DNA of 64,000 nt from positions 62,001 to 126,000 of the forward strand of contig DASPZU010000084.1 in assembly GCA_035636095.1 (NCBI GenBank). Direction: 5' to 3'. The notes under the pieces are model-generated. The model had not been told where the DNA came from. It saw only the letters and a program-made list of their open reading frames with translations, and did not search any database. This DNA comes from Gp7-AA10 sp035636095. GTDB taxonomy: Bacteria; Acidobacteriota; Thermoanaerobaculia; Gp7-AA8. Numbering within the stretch: position 1 is the first letter of the stretch; each line of letters begins with the position of its first letter. Positions 26,947 through 35,905 of this stretch are shown piece by piece. Both the position numbers and the translations under genes were made by a program.

Positions 26947-27582
26947 CTAAATGATTCCCCGCTCAAGGGCATACATGGCGAGCTCGACCCGGCCGTGCAC
27001 CCCCAATTTTTCGTAAATTGTGTGCAGGTGGGTCTTCACGGTGCCTTCGCCGATGGACAGCTTCAGGGCGATTTCTTTGTTCCGCAGCCCCGTCGCAACC
27101 ATCTTGACGATCTCGGTCTCGCGCTTGGAGAGCACTTCCACGATCTTTTTGGCTTCTTCGCGCTGTGACAAGCGCTCGAGAGCGCGGCTGACCAGCATCG
27201 GCTCCAGGGCGCGCTCCCCGCGCTGAACCCTCCGCACCGTGTCGACGAGATTGACCGCCGCCGCTTCCTTGAGCACCAGGCCGGAGACGCCGGACTGCAT
27301 CGCCTCGAGGACTTCGTCGTCATCGAGTGTCGCGGTCAGCAACACCACGCGCGTTTTCAATTTTTCGGTGTGCACGTTCTTCAGGACCCACAAGCCGTTG
27401 CCCTTGGGCATGTTGATGTCGAGGACAAGGATGTCCGGTTTCTTGTTGCGCACAGATTCGAGCGCATCTTCGCCATTTGTCGCTGTGCCGATGACTTCGA
27501 AGTCTTTCTCGCGCGAGAAGAGCTGCTCCAGGCCTTCCAGAATGATGCGATGATCGTCAGCCAGGACGATCCGGATCGTCAC
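26947..27582 (-). CDS. NarL/FixJ-type response regulator
   Basis: A 211-residue response regulator. The receiver domain (about 1-120) has acidic residues ADDHR and the phosphoacceptor Asp in DILVLDINMPKGNG. The C-terminal LuxR-type helix-turn-helix (about 145-205) reads SKRETEIVKMVATGLRNKEI then GTVKTHLHTIYEKLGV. Its ATG overlaps the stop of the adjacent histidine kinase by 4 bp (ATGA), so the two form a two-component pair. Possible target: the perfect palindrome just downstream of this gene. Confidence 0.95.
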   Translation of the reverse strand: MTIRIVLADDHRIILEGLEQLFSREKDFEVIGTATNGEDALESVRNKKPDILVLDINMPKGNGLWVLKNVHTEKLKTRVVLLTATLDDDEVLEAMQSGVSGLVLKEAAAVNLVDTVRRVQRGERALEPMLVSRALERLSQREEAKKIVEVLSKRETEIVKMVATGLRNKEIALKLSIGEGTVKTHLHTIYEKLGVHGRVELAMYALERGII

Positions 27583-28700
27583 GACGTCCCCGCGAAGCCA
27601 AGCGGCACTGAGATTTCGACGCGTGCGCCGGCGCCACTCGACTCCACGGCCAGGTCGCCGTTGAGCGCTGCCACGCGCTCAGCCAGCATGGCCGGACCGA
27701 CCCCGCTTTCGCGGATGGCGGCCAGCGTCATACGGCCGTGGAACGGAAAGCCGCTGCCGTCATCGACGATCTCGATCTTCATCGTATTTTCGCTGCTGGA
27801 GACCCGCACCACGATGTGTGAGGCCGCTCCATGCTTCGCGGAATTCGTAACGGCTTCCTGGATGATCCGAAATGTCTCCTGGCCGAGGGACTTTGCGACC
27901 AGAGGGTCGATTCTCTCGACTTCGAAGCTCACGCCGATTCCCCACTGGGTATGGAATCGCGAACGCAACTCGTCCATGCGCGATTGAAAATCGAACGGCA
28001 CGACAATCCGGCGGCGCGGCCGCAATTGCTCGACATACGCCCGCAGCTCGCGTTGATCGCCCATGATCACGCCTTCGATGTCGGTGATCATCCTTCGAGC
28101 TTCGGCCGGCTGTTTGTCCATCAGGCTGTGAATGGTCTCGAGTTGCAGCACCACGCCGGTGAACGATTGCAGCAGCCCGTCATGCAGATCGCGCGCGACG
28201 CGGATCCGCTCTTCCTGCACTGCCTCGCGCGTGCTCGTCCGAAGCGCCACCGCGTAATCCATCGAACGTTCGATCAGCAACCCCACCAGCTCCGCCAGGA
28301 TCAGGGAGTATTCGTCGACCTCTTTCGGCTCGGCGATGAAGATCCTTCCCTGCACCGATTCACCTCGAATGGGGGCGGAGATCACCTCGCGCAGTCCGGT
28401 GGCGTCGCGGAAGTTGCTGGAGATGGACTTTCCGGAATCGTGAAAGGCGACTTCCGCCATCGAGGGATCGACCAGCGGAAGGAAGGGCTCAGGCTGTGCC
28501 TCCCGCCACGTGAAGCCGTCTTCCGACAGCGTCACCACGATCAACCACGGCTCTTCCGGATCCTCCCACGCCATCACAACGCGCGGAGAGTTGAAGATGT
28601 CGCGGCAGGCCTCCAACGACTGCCGGATGGTCGATCGGTGATCGGCGGCGAGTCCGCGCGGCCATCGCCGGAGGCGCCGTTCGATCTCCTCTGCACCCAT
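27579..28700 (-). CDS. NarL-family sensor histidine kinase
   Basis: A 373-residue soluble kinase with no membrane helix. The N-terminal region (about 30-160) looks GAF-like. The dimerisation domain carries the phosphoacceptor His in RVARDLHDGLLQSF (HisKA_3). The C-terminal ATPase domain shows the N-box (TNSAKHGAASHIVV), DDGSGFPF and GVGPAMLAERVAALNG. A cytoplasmic signal is therefore expected. A TACCAT box lies 6 bases before the ATG, consistent with a leaderless transcript. Co-translated with the response regulator downstream. Confidence 0.93.
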   Translation of the reverse strand: MGAEEIERRLRRWPRGLAADHRSTIRQSLEACRDIFNSPRVVMAWEDPEEPWLIVVTLSEDGFTWREAQPEPFLPLVDPSMAEVAFHDSGKSISSNFRDATGLREVISAPIRGESVQGRIFIAEPKEVDEYSLILAELVGLLIERSMDYAVALRTSTREAVQEERIRVARDLHDGLLQSFTGVVLQLETIHSLMDKQPAEARRMITDIEGVIMGDQRELRAYVEQLRPRRRIVVPFDFQSRMDELRSRFHTQWGIGVSFEVERIDPLVAKSLGQETFRIIQEAVTNSAKHGAASHIVVRVSSSENTMKIEIVDDGSGFPFHGRMTLAAIRESGVGPAMLAERVAALNGDLAVESSGAGARVEISVPLGFAGTS

Positions 28701-28719
28701 CGATCAATGGTATCGCGGC

Positions 28720-30216
28720 TCAGCGCAGGTTCGTGAACAGCGCTGCAAAGATCTCGATGCCGTCCCATAGGTTTTGGACGCGCAGGTTCTCGTTGGCGGC
28801 GTGCTGGTTGTTGTCATGATTGACGATCGGGACGCCCACCACGGGCGTCTTTCCGCGCTGGAAGAGGTACATCGGGACGCTGCCGCCCAGCGAGGGGAGC
28901 AAATACGGCGGCACACCCTGGGCCGCGGTGATCACATTGGCGACCCTGCGGCTGATCGGGAGATCCATCGATGTTCGTGCGGCGGGATAACCAGGACCCC
29001 AAACCAGCCTGACCACACTCGGATGGGCCATCCGGGTTGCGGCATCGGGAGTCTCGCGCACGATGAAAAAATTCTGGGCCGCGATGTGGCGTTCCACGCG
29101 CTCTCGAACCTTCTCCGGCGTTTGTGCCGGCACCAGCCGAAAGTCGATCGACGCTTTCGCCTCGGTACTGATGGTGTTCGTCGCCTGGTCTTCGACGTGA
29201 CCGGCGACGAAACCGCGCAGGTTCAACGCCGGCATCAGAATCAGCTCATTGAGCGAACGCGCTCCGCCCTCCGTCCGGCCTAACGCCAGCTCGCGTTTGA
29301 GATCGTCGTCGATGTTCGGAATCGCTGTCAGAGTATCGCGCTCGATGTCCGTCAACGGCGTGACATCGTCGTAGTACCCTCCGATCAGAATTTTTCCTTC
29401 TGTGTCGCGCAGGCTGTCGATTAAGTGCGTCAGTGCGACGATCGGATTTGGAGCCCAATTGCCGTAATGACCACTGTGCAGCGGCCGCGACGGACCGTAG
29501 ACCGTCATCTCGAGATCAGTGACGCCGCGCGCACCGAAATAAAGCTGCATGTGGCGGCTCTGGTGCACCGGACCGTCGCACAGCATCCACGCGTCCGCGG
29601 AGAGCTCGGTGGGATAGCGATCGAAGTAGGCGCCCAGGTGCGGAGAGCCCGCCTCTTCTTCACCTTCGAAGGCAAATTTCAGATTGACTGACGGCGCTGC
29701 TTTGACAGACCTGAGGGCATCGAGCGCGGTGAGCATCGCGACGATCGGCGCCTTGTCGTCGCTGGCCGATCGCGCGTAGAGCCGCGATTCGGGATCGATG
29801 TGCGACGACGGCTCGATGGTGGTTCCGGCGGGACTGCGCAACACAGGCTGCCACGGCGGGGTCGTCCACTGCTTCGGATCGACAGGTTGTCCGTCGTAGT
29901 GTGCATAGAACGCGATGGTCATTTTCGCGTTGCGCGCCGGAAGGGTCGCGTAGACCAGCGGTGGCGCCCCCTCCACCCGCAGCAGCCTGGCCTCGGCACC
30001 ACGCCGCGTCAGCATCGTCACGAGCGCATTGGCGTTTTTCTCGATGTTTGTGGCGTCGGAAGCGAGATTCGGAATCGCCAGCAGTTCCATCAGCTCGCCC
30101 ACGATCTCGCGCTCGTGCTTCATCCGGTAATCGCGCGCCGCGCGCGACATCTCGACAGGTGAGATCGCGGAGGCGGGCAGCGCCACCAGCCACAGAAGCG
30201 CAAGAAGTTTTTTCAT
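28720..30216 (-). CDS. secreted M20-family dipeptidase/carboxypeptidase
   Basis: A 498-residue zinc peptidase with signal peptide (MKKLLALLWLVALPASA). Zinc-ligand motifs are YAHYDGQP (His, Asp), SASDDKAP (bridging Asp), FEGEEEAGSP (catalytic and ligand Glu) and a late His segment (PSLGGSVPMYLF region). The dimerisation domain lies between about residues 230 and 360. Members hydrolyse dipeptides or remove C-terminal residues; here it is probably periplasmic or exported. It is divergent from an S10 carboxypeptidase with only 27 bp between the start codons. Confidence 0.92.
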   Translation of the reverse strand: MKKLLALLWLVALPASAISPVEMSRAARDYRMKHEREIVGELMELLAIPNLASDATNIEKNANALVTMLTRRGAEARLLRVEGAPPLVYATLPARNAKMTIAFYAHYDGQPVDPKQWTTPPWQPVLRSPAGTTIEPSSHIDPESRLYARSASDDKAPIVAMLTALDALRSVKAAPSVNLKFAFEGEEEAGSPHLGAYFDRYPTELSADAWMLCDGPVHQSRHMQLYFGARGVTDLEMTVYGPSRPLHSGHYGNWAPNPIVALTHLIDSLRDTEGKILIGGYYDDVTPLTDIERDTLTAIPNIDDDLKRELALGRTEGGARSLNELILMPALNLRGFVAGHVEDQATNTISTEAKASIDFRLVPAQTPEKVRERVERHIAAQNFFIVRETPDAATRMAHPSVVRLVWGPGYPAARTSMDLPISRRVANVITAAQGVPPYLLPSLGGSVPMYLFQRGKTPVVGVPIVNHDNNQHAANENLRVQNLWDGIEIFAALFTNLR

Positions 30217-30243
30217 GGTTTGTACTTGTGATATTTAGCACAA
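30217..30243. promoter_or_regulatory. 27-bp divergent promoter between two secreted peptidase genes
   Basis: The only AT-rich part is GTGATATTTAGC. On the plus strand TGT-GATATT is an extended -10 box 8 bases before the S10 ATG. On the minus strand AAATAT lies 14 bases before the M20 ATG. Neither gene has a Shine-Dalgarno sequence, so both transcripts would be leaderless or nearly so. Confidence 0.5.
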
Positions 30244-31815
30244 ATGAAGAAAAGACTCGCCTTGCTACTTCTCGTCTGCCCTGCCCTTCTGGCGCAGGAA
30301 CGAAGACCAGGGACACCCTCCATCGCCACTCCCGCCCCCGCCCCCCGCGACGCGGAGACGCAGGCGGAAAAACCGGATCGCGCCACGGCGCCCAAAGAGA
30401 CGCCGCGCGATCAGATCTCGACAACGCAACATACCGTCACGATCAACGGCACGCCCATCAGCTACACCGCGCGCGCCGGCACGATGGTGCTGAAAGACGA
30501 AGAGGGGACGCCGCGCGCGAATTTTTTCTTCGTGTCGTACACGCGCGAGGGAGTCGATCCCGCGCGACGTCCGGTCACCTTCACCTTCAACGGTGGTCCC
30601 GGATCGTCGTCAGTTTGGCTGCATATGGGGGCCTTCGGTCCAAAGCGGGTCGTCTATCGCGACGACGAAGGCCACGCCGCCATACCGCCCTATCGCCTGG
30701 TCGACAATGACAACTCGCTGCTCGACGTCACCGATCTGGTGTTCATCGATCCGGTGACCACAGGATTCAGCCGGGCCATCCCGTTCAAAGACGCCGGCAA
30801 GTTCCACGGAGTGGAATCGGACATCGAATCGGTCGGCGAATTCATTCGCCTGTGGATGACGCGCTACGGTCGCTGGAGCTCGCCGAAATTCCTCGCCGGC
30901 GAAAGCTACGGTACGACCCGAGCGGCAGGTCTTTCGGGATGGCTGCAGCAGCAGGGCGTCTACCCCAACGGCATCGTCCTGATCTCTTCCATTCTCAATT
31001 TCGAGACCGCGTCGTTCGAGAGCGGCAATGACCTGGCGTACGAGTTGTTTCTGCCGACCTACACCGCCATCGCGTGGTATCACAAAAAACTCTCACCCGA
31101 TCTTCAGAATGGCACGGTCGAAAATGCGGTCGCGGCCGCGGAAAGGTACGCCTTAGGTCCGTATGCCACGGCTCTGATGCAGAGCGATCGCATCACCGAC
31201 GATCAACGCCGCGACGTCGCCGCGCATCTCGCCAACCTCACCGGCCTGCCACAGGACTTCATCGAACGCGCGAACCTGCGCATCCGCATCGATCGATTCG
31301 ACAAGGAGCTTCTGCGCAGCCAGCGTCGCACCGTCGGGCGTCTGGATGGACGTTTCATCGGCATCGATCGCGACGCGGCCGGCGAGTCGCCGGAATTTGA
31401 TCCGTCGTACGCCGCGATCTTCGGCGAGTACACCGCCGTATTCAATGACTACGTCCACCGCGAGCTGAAGTACGAGACCGACGCGGCTTACGAGATCCTG
31501 ACCGGCAAGGTGCGCCCGTGGAGCTACGACCGCGTCCAGAATCGCTACGTCGACGTGGCGGAGACTCTCCGCGGCGCGATGAGCCAGAATCCGTATCTGA
31601 AAGTCTTTGTCGCGAACGGCTACTACGATCTGGCCACGCCTTTTGCGGCCACCAGGTACACCTTCGCGCGCATGCAGCTCGATCCTGAAGTGCGCAAGAA
31701 CGTCTCGATGGACTATTTCCAGGGCGGGCACATGATGTACATCGACCGCAAAGCGCACGCTAAACTCAAAAGCGACATCGCAGAATTCATCCGTAGCGCC
31801 TCGAACACGCAGTAG
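30244..31815 (+). CDS. secreted serine carboxypeptidase-like protein (S10)
   Basis: A 523-residue protein with signal peptide (MKKRLALLLLVCPALLAQ). S10 landmarks are the oxyanion-hole region FNGGPGSSSVWLHMGAFGP, the nucleophile Ser in FLAGESYGTTRA, the catalytic Asp in ANGYYDLATPF and the catalytic His in FQGGHMMY. The fold is an alpha/beta hydrolase. Such bacterial S10 proteins cleave C-terminal residues at acid pH. Together with the divergent M20 peptidase it suggests extracellular peptide use, in keeping with the nearby subtilases. Confidence 0.93.
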   Translation: MKKRLALLLLVCPALLAQERRPGTPSIATPAPAPRDAETQAEKPDRATAPKETPRDQISTTQHTVTINGTPISYTARAGTMVLKDEEGTPRANFFFVSYTREGVDPARRPVTFTFNGGPGSSSVWLHMGAFGPKRVVYRDDEGHAAIPPYRLVDNDNSLLDVTDLVFIDPVTTGFSRAIPFKDAGKFHGVESDIESVGEFIRLWMTRYGRWSSPKFLAGESYGTTRAAGLSGWLQQQGVYPNGIVLISSILNFETASFESGNDLAYELFLPTYTAIAWYHKKLSPDLQNGTVENAVAAAERYALGPYATALMQSDRITDDQRRDVAAHLANLTGLPQDFIERANLRIRIDRFDKELLRSQRRTVGRLDGRFIGIDRDAAGESPEFDPSYAAIFGEYTAVFNDYVHRELKYETDAAYEILTGKVRPWSYDRVQNRYVDVAETLRGAMSQNPYLKVFVANGYYDLATPFAATRYTFARMQLDPEVRKNVSMDYFQGGHMMYIDRKAHAKLKSDIAEFIRSASNTQ

Positions 31816-31823
31816 GATGGGGC

Positions 31824-32588
31824 GTGCCCCGAATCCTCCTGACCAATGACGACGGCATCTACAGCGAAGGGCTCCGCAAGATCGCGGATGCCCTGCGCGA
31901 CGTCGGCCAGGTCCTCATCGTCGCTCCCGATCGCGAGCAGAGTGCAGCCTCGCACGCCCTGACGCTGAATCGCCCCCTCCGGCTTCTGCAGCTGGAAGAA
32001 AATGAATGGATCGTCGACGGAACGCCCACCGACTGCGTGAATCTGGCGGTGCTGAAGCTGATGAAGGAACATCGGCCCGACATCGTCGTCTCCGGCATCA
32101 ACTTCGGCCCCAACCTGGGCGACGACGTCACGTACTCTGGAACCATCTCGGCGGCCTTCGAAGGAGCGCTGCTCAACATTCCGTCCATCGCGCTGTCGGC
32201 GCTGGTGGGCGAACATTTCTCGTTCGCGCGCTGCGCTGAATTCGGTGCCCGACTCACGCGCTATCTCCTCGACCGTCCCCGCGATCCGCAGATCATCCTC
32301 AACGTCAACTTCCCGGTGTCGGAATTTCAGGGCGTGAAGGTCACGCGGCTCGGAAAGCGCGTCTACTCCGAAGGCGTGGTGGAGCGTCTCGATCCGCGCG
32401 GGCGGAAGTACTACTGGATCGGCGGCGATCCGCCCACCTGGCACCCCGGTGAAGGCACCGATTTCGAGGCCGTCCAGAACGGATTCGTCTCCATCACGCC
32501 GCTGCATCTCGACCTGACACACCACGATTCGATTGCGCGCCTCAAGCCGCTCGAGGAGCTTCTTGGCCAGGTCGTCAAACGACGCTGA
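31824..32588 (+). CDS. surE: 5'/3'-nucleotidase SurE
   Basis: A 254-residue SurE. The N-terminal ILLTNDDGIYSEGLRKIADA holds the metal-binding Asp pair, followed by APDREQSAASHALTLNRPLR and VSGINFGPNLGDDVTYSGT. The enzyme dephosphorylates nucleoside monophosphates and is linked to stress survival. The start is GTG, with TAGGATGGGG just before it. The next gene is pcm, the same surE-pcm order as in Enterobacteria. Confidence 0.96.
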   Translation: MPRILLTNDDGIYSEGLRKIADALRDVGQVLIVAPDREQSAASHALTLNRPLRLLQLEENEWIVDGTPTDCVNLAVLKLMKEHRPDIVVSGINFGPNLGDDVTYSGTISAAFEGALLNIPSIALSALVGEHFSFARCAEFGARLTRYLLDRPRDPQIILNVNFPVSEFQGVKVTRLGKRVYSEGVVERLDPRGRKYYWIGGDPPTWHPGEGTDFEAVQNGFVSITPLHLDLTHHDSIARLKPLEELLGQVVKRR

Positions 32589-33225
32589 TCTCGCACACCA
32601 GCGCGCGTTGATGGTCGACCGCCACGTCGCGGCGCGGGGCGTCACTGATCCTAAGATTTTGCAGGCCATGCGCGAGGTGCCCCGGCATCTCTTCGTTTCG
32701 CCAGTCGTGGCAAGCAAGGCCTACGGCCCGGGTGCGCTGCCCATCGGCGCAAACCAGACCATCTCGCAACCCGCGATCGTCGGACACATGATCGAGCTGC
32801 TCGAGCTGCAAGGAAATGAAAAAGTGCTCGAGGTTGGCACGGGAACGGGATATCAGGCCGCCGTGCTCTCCAAAGTCGCGGGCAAGGTCTTCTCGATCGA
32901 GCGGATCCACGAACTGGGAGTGCGCGCCATGGATCTGATTCGCGATCTGAAGATCAACAACGTCAGCGTGAAAGTGTTCGACGGCAGTTATGGCTGGTCC
33001 GATCAGGCGCCTTTCGACCGCATCATCATTGCGGCCGCTGCGCCGGAAGTGCCGCAGCCGCTGGTGCAGCAACTGGCACGAACGGGAATCATGGTTCTTC
33101 CCATCGGATCGGGAAAGAATCAGCGCCTGGCGCGCGTGCGCCGCGTCGGCACGGGAGTGCAGATCGAGGACTGCGGCCAGGCGGAGTTCGTGCCGCTGGT
33201 GGGTCGCTTCGGCTGGAAGGAATAG
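32563..33225 (+). CDS. pcm: protein-L-isoaspartate O-methyltransferase
   Basis: A 220-residue methyltransferase if started at TTG 32563, where GAGGAG lies four bases upstream; the ATG at 32611 is an alternative. It has the PCMT pattern: VPRHLFV, the substrate motif GANQTISQPAIVGHMIELL, the SAM-binding motif VLEVGTGTGYQAAVL, and FDRIIIAAAAPEVPQPLVQQ. It methylates isoaspartyl residues in damaged proteins to start repair. The start overlaps the end of surE by 26 bp, so the two are coupled. Confidence 0.95.
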   Translation: MARSSNDADLAHQRALMVDRHVAARGVTDPKILQAMREVPRHLFVSPVVASKAYGPGALPIGANQTISQPAIVGHMIELLELQGNEKVLEVGTGTGYQAAVLSKVAGKVFSIERIHELGVRAMDLIRDLKINNVSVKVFDGSYGWSDQAPFDRIIIAAAAPEVPQPLVQQLARTGIMVLPIGSGKNQRLARVRRVGTGVQIEDCGQAEFVPLVGRFGWKE

Positions 33226-33672
33226 ATGCGCGTTCGCACGGTCATCATCGTGACGGCATTCGTCTCCTCGATCCTGGGCGCAGTGGTGGCGTATCTCGTC
33301 CTGACCGTGCCCAATGACCTGCAAGCCGGAGCGCTCATGCGGGCGGCGCGCAAGCAAATCGCGGACGGCGACAACGAGCAGGCCCGGCAGTCGCTGTCGC
33401 GGATCGTGCAGCAGTATCCCCGCACCGACGCCGCCGCGGCGGCAACCGTCGCTCTGGCATCGCTGGCCGACAATGAACGCAAGAAATTGGCGGCCGATCT
33501 GGCGGCCCAACGCAGCGAAGCAGCCGCGCTACAGAAGCAGGTCGCGGCGCTGAAGCAGCACATCGACGAAGTCGCGGCACGCCCTCTCCCGCAACCAGTG
33601 ATCATCAAGCAGGTCGTGCCCGCAAAGAAAGCGCCCGCGAAAAAGACGACCTCCAAGCGGCGGCGCCATTAG
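33226..33672 (+). CDS. membrane-anchored coiled-coil protein, unknown
   Basis: A 148-residue protein. An N-terminal helix (VIIVTAFVSSILGAVVAYLV) anchors it, followed by a TPR-like helical pair (AARKQIADGDNEQARQSLSR), a coiled coil (about 80-120) and a Lys/Arg-rich tail (PAKKAPAKKTTSKRRRH). It begins directly after the pcm stop codon, so it belongs to the same transcript. The basic tail might bind nucleic acid or membrane phosphates. No family recognised. Confidence 0.7.
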   Translation: MRVRTVIIVTAFVSSILGAVVAYLVLTVPNDLQAGALMRAARKQIADGDNEQARQSLSRIVQQYPRTDAAAAATVALASLADNERKKLAADLAAQRSEAAALQKQVAALKQHIDEVAARPLPQPVIIKQVVPAKKAPAKKTTSKRRRH

Positions 33673-33696
33673 CGGCATTGTAGAATCTGCGCCGCA

Positions 33697-33975
33697 ATGC
33701 CAAGGGAGCAGCGGCACATCCACATCCATGGAAAGGTGCAGGGTGTGGGCTATCGTTTTTTCGCGACGCGCGTCGCGCGCCGGCTCGGCCTCAAGGGCTT
33801 CATCCAGAACAATCGCGACGGGTCGGTGGAGGCCACGGTCGAGGGTGAGAAGAGCGCCATCGACGAGTGGATTGAGGAGCTCAAGGAAGGCCCGCGTTAC
33901 GCCGAGGTGACGAAAATCGATCAGGAATCGAAGGACTTCAGCGGAAAACTGGGCGACTTCGATGTGAAATTCTGA
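33697..33975 (+). CDS. acyP: acylphosphatase
   Basis: A 92-residue acylphosphatase. It has the phosphate-binding loop with catalytic Arg (GKVQGVGYRFFATRVARRLG) and the catalytic Asn in FIQNNRDGSVEATVEG. The usual length is 90-100 residues. It hydrolyses carboxyl-phosphate bonds such as acetyl phosphate. A TAGAAT box (33681-33686) lies 10 bases before the ATG with no Shine-Dalgarno sequence. The stop overlaps the apt start by one base. Confidence 0.95.
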   Translation: MPREQRHIHIHGKVQGVGYRFFATRVARRLGLKGFIQNNRDGSVEATVEGEKSAIDEWIEELKEGPRYAEVTKIDQESKDFSGKLGDFDVKF

Positions 33976-34487
33976 TGGACCTCAAGACTTACATCCGCGA
34001 TGTTCCCGATTTTCCCAAGAAGGGCATCGTGTTCAAAGACATCACTCCCCTGCTGCGCGCTCCGGAGGCGCTCGAGTTCACGGTCGATGCGCTGGCCCGA
34101 CCGTTCCGTAACCAAAAGGTTACTAAAGTCGCCGCCATCGAATCGCGCGGCTTCATTTTCGGAAGCTGCGTGGCACGGATCCTCGGCGCCGGCTTCGTTC
34201 CGATTCGAAAACCGGGAAAACTTCCGTGGACGAAACGCCGCAACGAGTACGCGCTGGAATACGGCACGGACGCCCTCGAGATCCACGACGATGCTCTATC
34301 ATCACAAGATCGAGTTGTAGTCATTGATGATGTTCTCGCGACAGGCGGAACGGCTGCCGCGGCATCGTGCCTCGTCCGCGACCTTGGCGCGGATCTCGTG
34401 GGCGTGGCCATGGTGATCGAATTGACGTTCCTGAATGGGCGAACGAAGTTGAATGGGATCCGTGTGCACTCGTTGATCACCTATTGA
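33975..34487 (+). CDS. apt: adenine phosphoribosyltransferase
   Basis: A 170-residue purine salvage enzyme converting adenine and PRPP to AMP. Features are the N-terminal IRDVPDFPKKGIVFKDITPL, the Arg-rich IESRGFIFGS and the PRPP-binding motif VVVIDDVLATGGTAAA. The codons just before and in the PRPP motif are unusually AT-rich. Its stop overlaps the start of sthA by one base (TGATG). Confidence 0.97.
   Translation: MDLKTYIRDVPDFPKKGIVFKDITPLLRAPEALEFTVDALARPFRNQKVTKVAAIESRGFIFGSCVARILGAGFVPIRKPGKLPWTKRRNEYALEYGTDALEIHDDALSSQDRVVVIDDVLATGGTAAAASCLVRDLGADLVGVAMVIELTFLNGRTKLNGIRVHSLITY
34291..34334 (+). other. weak AT-rich rare-codon island inside apt
   Basis: 16 of 44 bases are G or C, lower than the rest of the gene but less extreme than the other islands. 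Encoded peptide ALSSQDRVVVIDDV covers the conserved PRPP motif; codons CTA, TCA, CAA, GTA are untypical here. Confidence 0.45.
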
Positions 34488-35905
34488 TGGCGTACGACCT
34501 CATCGTCATCGGCTCCGGTCCGGCCGGAGAAAAAGGGGCGGCCCAGGCCGCCTATTTCGGCAAGAGCGTTGCGCTCATCGAGCGCGAACCCGTCCTGGGC
34601 GGCGCGTGCGTGAACACCGGAACCATTCCCTCCAAGACCCTGCGCGAATCGGCCCTGCATCTTTCCGGTTTTCGGCAGCGCGGTTTCACGGGAGCGATCG
34701 ACGTCACCATGAAGAGCGTGACCATCGACGATTTCATGTACCGCAAACAGCTGGTACTGGAACGGGAGTGGGCGCGCATCGGCGAAAACCTGAGGCGGCA
34801 CAACGTCGATCACTTCCAGGGCTCGGCGCGCTTCGAATCGCCGACGCGTGTGGTCGTGAAAAATTCTCTCGGCCAGGAAACTCTCGAGGGAAAATTCGTT
34901 CTGATCGCGACCGGTTCATCGCCCTACCGGCCATCGACGGTGCCGTTCGATGACGCCTACGTCTGCGACAGCGACACCATCCTGCAGATCGGCAAGATTC
35001 CGGCCAGCCTTGCCGTGGTCGGCGCGGGAGTGATCGGATGCGAGTACGCCTCGATCTTCGCGGCACTGGGCGTGGAAGTGCATCTGATCGATGCGCGTTC
35101 GACCCTGCTGCCGCACATGGACCGCGAGATCGTGCGGGTGTTGTTAGGCGAGATGCAGAACCGGCTGGGCGTGACGTTGCACCTCGCCTGCGAGGTCCAG
35201 ACCATCGAGAGATGCCAGGACAAAGTCGCTCTCACGCTCCGCAACGGCACCTGCATCGTGGTCGATAACGTCCTCTACGCCGCCGGCCGGAACAGCAACG
35301 TCGCCGATCTGAATCTCGACGCCATCGGCGTGAAAACCGGCAACCGCGGACTGGTGATCGTGAATGAGAACTATCAGACCAGCGTGCCCAACATCTATGC
35401 CGCCGGCGACGTCATCGGCTTTCCTTCGCTCGCTTCCACATCGATGGAGCAGGCCCGCGTGGCCATGGTTCACGCCTTCGATTTGAAGTACAAGACCAAG
35501 GTGGCTTCGCTCCTGCCCTACGGCATCTACACCATCCCCGAGCTTTCGACGGTGGGCATGACGGAAGATGAGTGCAAGACAAAATCGCTTCCGTACGAAG
35601 TCGGTCGGGCCACCTACCGCAACAACGCCCGAGGACAGATCATCGGCGATACCAAGGGGATGATCAAACTCGTCTTCGACCCTGAGACCCTGAAGCTCCT
35701 GGGCGTCCACATCGTGGGCGAAAATGCCTCGGAGCTTCTGCACATCGGCATGATGGTCATGCAGCTCGGCGGCACGATCAGCGCCTTCATCGACAGCGTG
35801 TTCAACTTTCCGACCCTCAGCGACGCTTACAAGTACGCGGCGTATGATGGCCTCGGCAATGTCGCCCGCAGGCGCGCTGCCATGGCCGCACAGGAGACCG
35901 TATGA
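34487..35905 (+). CDS. sthA: soluble (Si-specific) NAD(P)+ transhydrogenase
   Basis: A 472-residue flavoprotein of the disulfide-reductase family. It has FAD motif DLIVIGSGPAGEKGA and the diagnostic CVNTGTIPSKTLRE, in which the second redox Cys of related enzymes is replaced, as in SthA. The NAD motif is VVGAGVIGCEYASIFAALG. The C-terminal dimerisation domain is present. SthA transfers hydride between NADPH and NAD+, balancing the pools. It overlaps apt by one base and the CBS gene by 4 bp. Confidence 0.94.
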   Translation: MAYDLIVIGSGPAGEKGAAQAAYFGKSVALIEREPVLGGACVNTGTIPSKTLRESALHLSGFRQRGFTGAIDVTMKSVTIDDFMYRKQLVLEREWARIGENLRRHNVDHFQGSARFESPTRVVVKNSLGQETLEGKFVLIATGSSPYRPSTVPFDDAYVCDSDTILQIGKIPASLAVVGAGVIGCEYASIFAALGVEVHLIDARSTLLPHMDREIVRVLLGEMQNRLGVTLHLACEVQTIERCQDKVALTLRNGTCIVVDNVLYAAGRNSNVADLNLDAIGVKTGNRGLVIVNENYQTSVPNIYAAGDVIGFPSLASTSMEQARVAMVHAFDLKYKTKVASLLPYGIYTIPELSTVGMTEDECKTKSLPYEVGRATYRNNARGQIIGDTKGMIKLVFDPETLKLLGVHIVGENASELLHIGMMVMQLGGTISAFIDSVFNFPTLSDAYKYAAYDGLGNVARRRAAMAAQETV

